From: Myxococcales bacterium
GTDB taxonomy: Bacteria > Myxococcota_A > Polyangia > Haliangiales > Haliangiaceae
Assembly (NCBI GenBank): GCA_016707895.1
Contig: JADJGV010000003.1
Coordinates: 620,001-684,000, forward strand
Direction of reading: 5' to 3'
Length of the DNA: 64,000 nucleotides
Made by a program: the position numbers and the translations under genes. The notes under the pieces are model-generated. The model was not told the origin of the DNA. It did no database searches and saw nothing but the letters and a program-made list of their open reading frames with translations. Of this stretch, positions 56,493 to 64,000 are shown piece after piece (position 1 is the first letter of the stretch; the number at the start of each line of letters is the position of its first letter).

Positions 56493-58784
56493 TCAGAGCG
56501 ACGGGCGGACGCCCATCTCCTCGAGGACGTTGTCGGCGCCGTCGACGGCGTCCATGATCCACATCATGTAGCGGGCGTCGACGATGATGGTGCGGGTGGT
56601 GGTGTAGTCGAAGACGACGTCGGAGGCGACGCCCTCGATGTTGCCGTCGAAGGCCAGGCCGACGAGCTCGCCCTTGCTGTTGAGGGCGGGCGATCCGGAG
56701 TTGCCGCCGGTGATGTCGAGGTCGGCGATGAAGTCGACCGGGAGGTCGCCGAGCGCCTGGTCGGCGTAGGGGCCGTAGTTCTTGGCCTTGATGCCGGCCA
56801 GCACCTTGGCCGGCGCGTCGAACGGCTCCTCGCCCTTGTCCTTGGCGAGGATCTCGGTGGCCTTGGTGAACGGCAGGCCGCCCGAGGCGAACGGCTTGAT
56901 CGTGCCGTAGGTGATGCGCAGGGTCGAGTTGGCGTCGGGCGCGACGAAGCCGCCCAGCGCCTCGATCATCGCCTTGGCGTACATCGGCGCGACCAGCAGG
57001 TAGTCGCCGGCCTTCTGGTCGGCCTCGGCCTCCTTGGCCTTGACCGTCGGCCACAGCGCGACCGCCAGCTTGATGTACGGATCCTTCGAGGCCTTCAGGC
57101 TCTTCGGCGTCGCGTTCTTCAGGAGGTCGATGCGCGTCGCCTCGTCCTCGAGCTTGGTGCCCGCGTACAGCGCGTCGAGGCGCGCGTCGATCAGCTTGGC
57201 GTCGATCTTGGCGTCGGCCTTGACCCCCAGCATGGTCGCCAGCCACGGCCGCTCGGCCGCCGGCAGCGACGCCGCCTTGGTCAGCGCCAGCTTGAAGAAC
57301 ATCCGGTCGAGCGTCGCGTCGAACTGCCGCACGAACTGCTTCTGCCCGCCGTCGATGCGCGGCATGTCGCGCTCCTGGAAGCCGGGCTTGCGCTCGGCGT
57401 CGGCCTTGGTCCGCTCCTCGGCGAGGCGCACGAACAACAGCGCGTTGCGCAGGTGCGCCGACCCGCCGACCGCGTTGCCCCACGCGAAGTCGGCGGCCGC
57501 GGTCTTGCGGTCCGCCGCCATCATCGTCTCGAGCTTGTCGATCGCCGCCTTCGAGGTCTCGTTGCCGGGCTGCGCGGCCCACGCCTTGACCTTGTCGTCG
57601 GTGGCCTTCTTGCGCGCGAGGATGTCGCCCTTCTGCAGGCCGGCCAGCACGCCCGAGGTCTTCTCGAGGCCGTTCTGCACGCCCTGCTTGGCGACGCCGG
57701 CCTTGATCTTGGTGGCCGCCGCCGCGTCGCTCTTGAGCACGCCCTCGAGCAGGTCGTAGCGCGCCTGCAGGTACTCGATCGTGTTCGGGTAGCGCCACGC
57801 GACGTCGAAGTCGACCTCCGACGCGGTGGTCACGCGCGACGTGCGGCCCGGGTAGCCGGTCACCATCACGTAGTCGTCCTGGGCCTGGCCGTCCTGGTCG
57901 ACCTTGAGCCAGTGCTTGGGCTGGAACGGCACGTTGTCCGGCGAGAAGTCGGCCGGCTTGCCGTCCTTGCCGACGTAGGCGCGGAAGAACGAGAAGTCGC
58001 CGGTGTGGCGCGGCCACGCCCAGTTGTCGATCTCGCCGCCGTAGTTGCCGACCGAGCGCGCCGGCACGTACACCAGCCGCACGTCGCGGATCTCGAGGTA
58101 CTCGATCAGCTGGTACTCGGCGCCGCGGAAGAAGCTCGAGACGTCGCAGCGGATGCCGGGGCGGTCCTTCTCGCACGCCGCCAGCGCGGCCTTGGTCCGC
58201 TTCTCGACCTCCTTCTTGCGCGCGGTCGCGTCCTTGATCGCGTCGAGGCCGCCGGTGATGTCGGCGGTGATGTCGGTGAACGCCTGCGCGACCAGCACCT
58301 TCTGGGTCGGGCCCGCCGGCAGCTCGTCGCCCTTGGCCTTGGCGAGGAAGCCGTCCTCGACGTAGTTGTGCTCGGGGGTGGCGTTGAACTGCAGCGCGCC
58401 CTGGACGCAGTGGTGGTTGGTGACCACGAGGCCCTGCGGCGAGACGAACGACGCCGTGCAGCCGCCGAGCGAGACCACCGCGTTGAGCGGCGCGGCCAGC
58501 GGGTTGGCCAGGTCGGCCGCCGGGATCGACACGCCCATCGCCTGCAGCGCGGCCGCGTGCACCGGGTGGTTCATCTGCCGCGGCATCCACATGCCGCCGG
58601 GGTTGGCGAACGCGTGGCGCGCCGCCGCGGTCGGATCGACGACCGGCGTCCCATCGACGGGCCGATCGTGATCGACCTTGTCGTCGCCGCCGCCGCCGCC
58701 CGCCGTCGTCACCGGGGTCTTCTTGCCGCCGCCGCCGCAGGCCGCGGCGAGCAGGAGGCCACACATCAGGTGGTTGCGCTTCAT
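56493..58784 (-). CDS. S46-family dipeptidyl-peptidase (DPP7/DPP11-like) lipoprotein
   Basis: 763 residues from ATG 58784 (58796 possible). Lipobox AAAC, a Gly/Lys linker, then the S46 peptidase: LGGCTASFVSPQGLVVTNHHC (catalytic His 124/125), CDVSSFFRGAEYQLIEYLEIRDVRLVY, NYGGEIDNWAWPRHTGDFSFFRAYV, and the nucleophile in DLDITGGNSGSPALNSKGELVGLAFDGN. Length and block order fit the family. These enzymes remove dipeptides from peptides in the periplasm for nutrition. The 208-bp stretch after it (56285-56492) shows no gene. Confidence 0.93.
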   Translation of the reverse strand: MKRNHLMCGLLLAAACGGGGKKTPVTTAGGGGGDDKVDHDRPVDGTPVVDPTAAARHAFANPGGMWMPRQMNHPVHAAALQAMGVSIPAADLANPLAAPLNAVVSLGGCTASFVSPQGLVVTNHHCVQGALQFNATPEHNYVEDGFLAKAKGDELPAGPTQKVLVAQAFTDITADITGGLDAIKDATARKKEVEKRTKAALAACEKDRPGIRCDVSSFFRGAEYQLIEYLEIRDVRLVYVPARSVGNYGGEIDNWAWPRHTGDFSFFRAYVGKDGKPADFSPDNVPFQPKHWLKVDQDGQAQDDYVMVTGYPGRTSRVTTASEVDFDVAWRYPNTIEYLQARYDLLEGVLKSDAAAATKIKAGVAKQGVQNGLEKTSGVLAGLQKGDILARKKATDDKVKAWAAQPGNETSKAAIDKLETMMAADRKTAAADFAWGNAVGGSAHLRNALLFVRLAEERTKADAERKPGFQERDMPRIDGGQKQFVRQFDATLDRMFFKLALTKAASLPAAERPWLATMLGVKADAKIDAKLIDARLDALYAGTKLEDEATRIDLLKNATPKSLKASKDPYIKLAVALWPTVKAKEAEADQKAGDYLLVAPMYAKAMIEALGGFVAPDANSTLRITYGTIKPFASGGLPFTKATEILAKDKGEEPFDAPAKVLAGIKAKNYGPYADQALGDLPVDFIADLDITGGNSGSPALNSKGELVGLAFDGNIEGVASDVVFDYTTTRTIIVDARYMMWIMDAVDGADNVLEEMGVRPSL

Positions 58785-58918
58785 GCCTGGCGGCATAGCA
58801 GAAAACCTCGACGGCGGCCCACATTCTCGACGCTGACAGCTGCTCGCCGCGGTCGACACGACTCGGCGCGACACCTGCGACGGGTGCGTCAGGATCCGGC
58901 GCCCGCCGGCACGCCGCG

Positions 58919-61150
<2,232 letters not shown>

Positions 61151-61208
61151 CGGGGGCTCACGCTACGGATCGCGCGGCCCGGGGTCAACCGTCGTCGTGA
61201 CGCGATCG

Positions 61209-62111
61209 CTACTCGACCTCCACCGGCGTCGCGTGGATCGCGATCCCCAGCGACAGGTGATCGGGCTCGCCGTCGAGACCGCCGCGGCGGTAGGACGCGT
61301 CGGCCTCGGTCGGCTCGCCGAGATCGAGGTCGACGGACGTCAAGGTGTCGAACACGGCCCGCAGCTCGGGCGTCGAGATCGCGCCGTCGTGATCGGCGTC
61401 CATGTCGCGCCAGAACGCCCCGGTGCCGGTCGCGCCGATCGCGTCCGTGGCGTAGGCGCGCAGCGGCTCGATCGCGGCGTCGCTGAAGGGCCCCAGGCCG
61501 AAGCCCACCTTGCCGGCGAGCCCGCCGTCGGCCTCGAACCACAGCTCGGTCGCGAACGCGAAGCCGAGCTGCCACGCGTCGGTCGCGAGGTCGCCGCGGC
61601 CGTCGGTCAAGAACCCGATCGGCACGCGCGCGGTGCCGAAGGCGGTCGCGACCCGCGCGCCGCGGGTGCCGACGGCGGGGATGCCGAACAGGTCCACAAG
61701 CTCGCGCACGCCGTCGCCATCGCGGTCGGCGCCGCGGCCGAGGCGGGTGCGGACCTCGTCGCCGTCGGGGCAGGTGCCGACCTGGAGCATCCAGTCGAGC
61801 CGGCCGGCCGCGAGGTGGCCCGCGATCGCCGGGTTCACGTCCCAGCTCTCGCTGATCCCCTTCAACGACCCGTGGGTGGTGCCGAGCTGGTTGTCGATCC
61901 CGCCGTTGGGGTCACCCGCCCGCTGGTCCAGGTCGAGGCCGAACAGGGTCGCCTCGGCCGCCGACACCGGCAGCGTGACCGCGTCGAGCCGGAAGTTTCG
62001 CCAGGTCATCGTGCACGCCGGATCGGCCAGGCCCGGCGGCAGGGACGGGTCCTCCGAGGCGGTGCAGGCGGCCAGCGCCGACGTCAACAAGACGGGAACG
62101 ACCATCTTCAT
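61209..62111 (-). CDS. EF-hand-containing lipoprotein
   Basis: 300 residues. Lipobox ALAAC, Cys (DPACTM and GTCPDG) probably disulfide-linked, and two dockerin/EF-hand-like loops: DRDGDGVREL near residue 130 and DMDADHDGAISTPEL near 240, both with the Dx(D/N)xDG pattern. No catalytic motif. Likely a calcium-binding envelope protein. Starts divergently from the HEAVH gene across 209 bp (62112-62320) without any other gene. Confidence 0.75.
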   Translation of the reverse strand: MKMVVPVLLTSALAACTASEDPSLPPGLADPACTMTWRNFRLDAVTLPVSAAEATLFGLDLDQRAGDPNGGIDNQLGTTHGSLKGISESWDVNPAIAGHLAAGRLDWMLQVGTCPDGDEVRTRLGRGADRDGDGVRELVDLFGIPAVGTRGARVATAFGTARVPIGFLTDGRGDLATDAWQLGFAFATELWFEADGGLAGKVGFGLGPFSDAAIEPLRAYATDAIGATGTGAFWRDMDADHDGAISTPELRAVFDTLTSVDLDLGEPTEADASYRRGGLDGEPDHLSLGIAIHATPVEVE

Positions 62112-62307
62112 GCGTCGAGCTGGAGCAAGTCGCGCGCCAGCGGCTCGACCGGTTCGTCAGGGCGATCGGCGTGTGGATCGGTGCGGGAATCTGACTAGTT
62201 TTCAACGCCCTGCGTCCATCGACCGGACGCCTGGCCGGCACGATCGGGCAAGCTCGCCTCGGTTTTGGACACCTGCAGGCCCGCCGACCATCGCCGGCCC
62301 GGCCTGC

Positions 62308-62313
62308 TACGAT
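62308..62313 (+). promoter_or_regulatory. TACGAT -10 box
   Basis: TACGAT ends 7 nt before ATG 62321 and overlaps the alternative ATG 62312, so 62321 is the likelier start and the mRNA is probably leaderless. Confidence 0.6.
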
Positions 62314-62320
62314 GCCGCCG

Positions 62321-62865
62321 ATGGACCCCGAGGCGCGCTACCAGGCGTACGTCGCCGAGCTCGAGCGCGACTACCGGCTGCGCATCGTCAAGAAGCCCGA
62401 CTCGTGGCTGCACCGGGCCATCCACAAGGCGCTGATCGTCGTGACCTTCGGCGGGATGCGCGAGTACCTCGACGGCTACCAGACCACGATCGGCCGCACC
62501 CTGTACGTCACCGCCGACTGGGACCAGCGCGATCCCAGCGAGCGCTACTGCACGCTGCGCCACGAGGCCGTGCACCTCCAGCAGTTCCGGCGCTGGACCC
62601 TGCCCGGGATGGCGATCTTCTACCTGCTGTTGCCTCTCCCGGTCGGGCTCGCGTACTTTCGCGCACGTTTCGAAATGGCCGCCTACGCCGAGTCCATCCG
62701 CGCCGTCGCCGAGGTCTATGGCCCTGACTACCCCCGTCAGGCCTGGTACCGCGACCACGTGATCGAGCAGTTCACCAGCCCGGCGTACGGCTGGATGTGG
62801 CCGTTCCGCCGAGCGCTCGAGCGCTGGTACGACGGCGTGCTGGCCACGGCGGTCGGGAGCTGCGC

Positions 62866-62869
<4 letters not shown>
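62321..62869 (+). CDS. HEAVH-motif membrane-associated protein, possible zinc peptidase
   Basis: 182 residues. RHEAVHLQQF supplies HExxH; a hydrophobic segment follows (GMAIFYLLLPLPVGLAYF), then RFEMAAYAESIRA, which could give a downstream acidic ligand as in gluzincins. The rest is rich in Trp/Tyr (SPAYGWMWPF). Family unknown to me. No signal peptide at the N-terminus. The stop overlaps the GTG of the Hsp70 gene (GTGA, 62866-62869), so the two are made together; a role in membrane-protein quality control would fit but is inference. Confidence 0.6.

Positions 62870-64000
<1,131 letters not shown>

Overview
The window is very GC-rich, gene-dense bacterial DNA. Its style points to a myxobacterium-like organism (Myxococcota; a Kofleriaceae/Haliangium relative is my best guess). 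The signs are many lipoproteins with Asp-Ala-Pro linkers after the lipobox, a MYXO-CTERM-like tail, Ser/Thr kinases fused to WD40 or NTPase modules, sulfatase-modifying-factor (SUMF1) domains, a MopE-type Cys-rich protein and a GAF/sigma-54 activator. The taxonomy is inference; no rRNA, tRNA, CRISPR array, transposase or phage gene was seen.

Layout. 0-4.2 kb (+): 3' part of an AAA ATPase, two adjacent genes that together resemble a copper amine oxidase with a mutated cofactor site, and a CPA2 cation/proton antiporter. 4.2-12.4 kb (-): Gly/Tyr-repeat lipoprotein, kinase-WD40 receptor, molybdopterin oxidoreductase, lipoprotein, glutamate racemase (murI). 12.9-16.3 kb (+): HD-domain protein and a beta-propeller-like lipoprotein. 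16.3-22.4 kb (-): glutathione S-transferase, a small exported protein coupled to a Uma2 nuclease, a solitary FHIPEP-family export gate, and hisC-hisD. 22.5-35.6 kb: small lipoproteins, a WGR-like protein with a histone-H1-like tail, a ParB-like protein, a CehA-type metallohydrolase, a YpfJ-type zinc peptidase, a YidB-like protein, a class A penicillin-binding protein coupled to a degenerate metallo-beta-lactamase-fold protein, two beta-barrel-like proteins and a WbpD/WlbB-type acetyltransferase. 35.7-40.9 kb (+): a DUF3857/transglutaminase/TPR protein, a small membrane protein and a DNA methyltransferase. 40.9-44.3 kb (-): a three-gene envelope operon (PEGA/TPR, SUMF1 lipoprotein, MopE-like lipoprotein). 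44.4-53 kb: the most unusual block, with a pseudo-subtilase, a sigma-54 activator, a lower-GC orphan, a giant kinase/STAND/SUMF1 protein, and, divergent from it, three tandem paralogous small genes preceded by an operator-like inverted repeat. 53-61.2 kb (-): a four-gene coupled operon with two paralogous metallopeptidase lipoproteins, an S46 dipeptidyl-peptidase and a UvrD/PcrA helicase. 61.2-64 kb: an EF-hand lipoprotein (-), then a HEAVH membrane-associated protein coupled to an Hsp70 gene that runs off the end (+).

Two patterns run through the whole window. Many transcript-leading genes carry a TANNNT hexamer ending 5-7 nt before the start codon, which predicts leaderless mRNAs. Downstream genes are commonly joined by GTGA/ATGA stop-start overlaps.

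Sequence quality is uneven. Between about 38.4 and 48.3 kb almost every long gene is broken by single-base indels that restore the expected protein when corrected, and 33.0-33.3 kb is nearly pure G/C with homopolymers. I treat most of these as consensus errors and give corrected gene extents.
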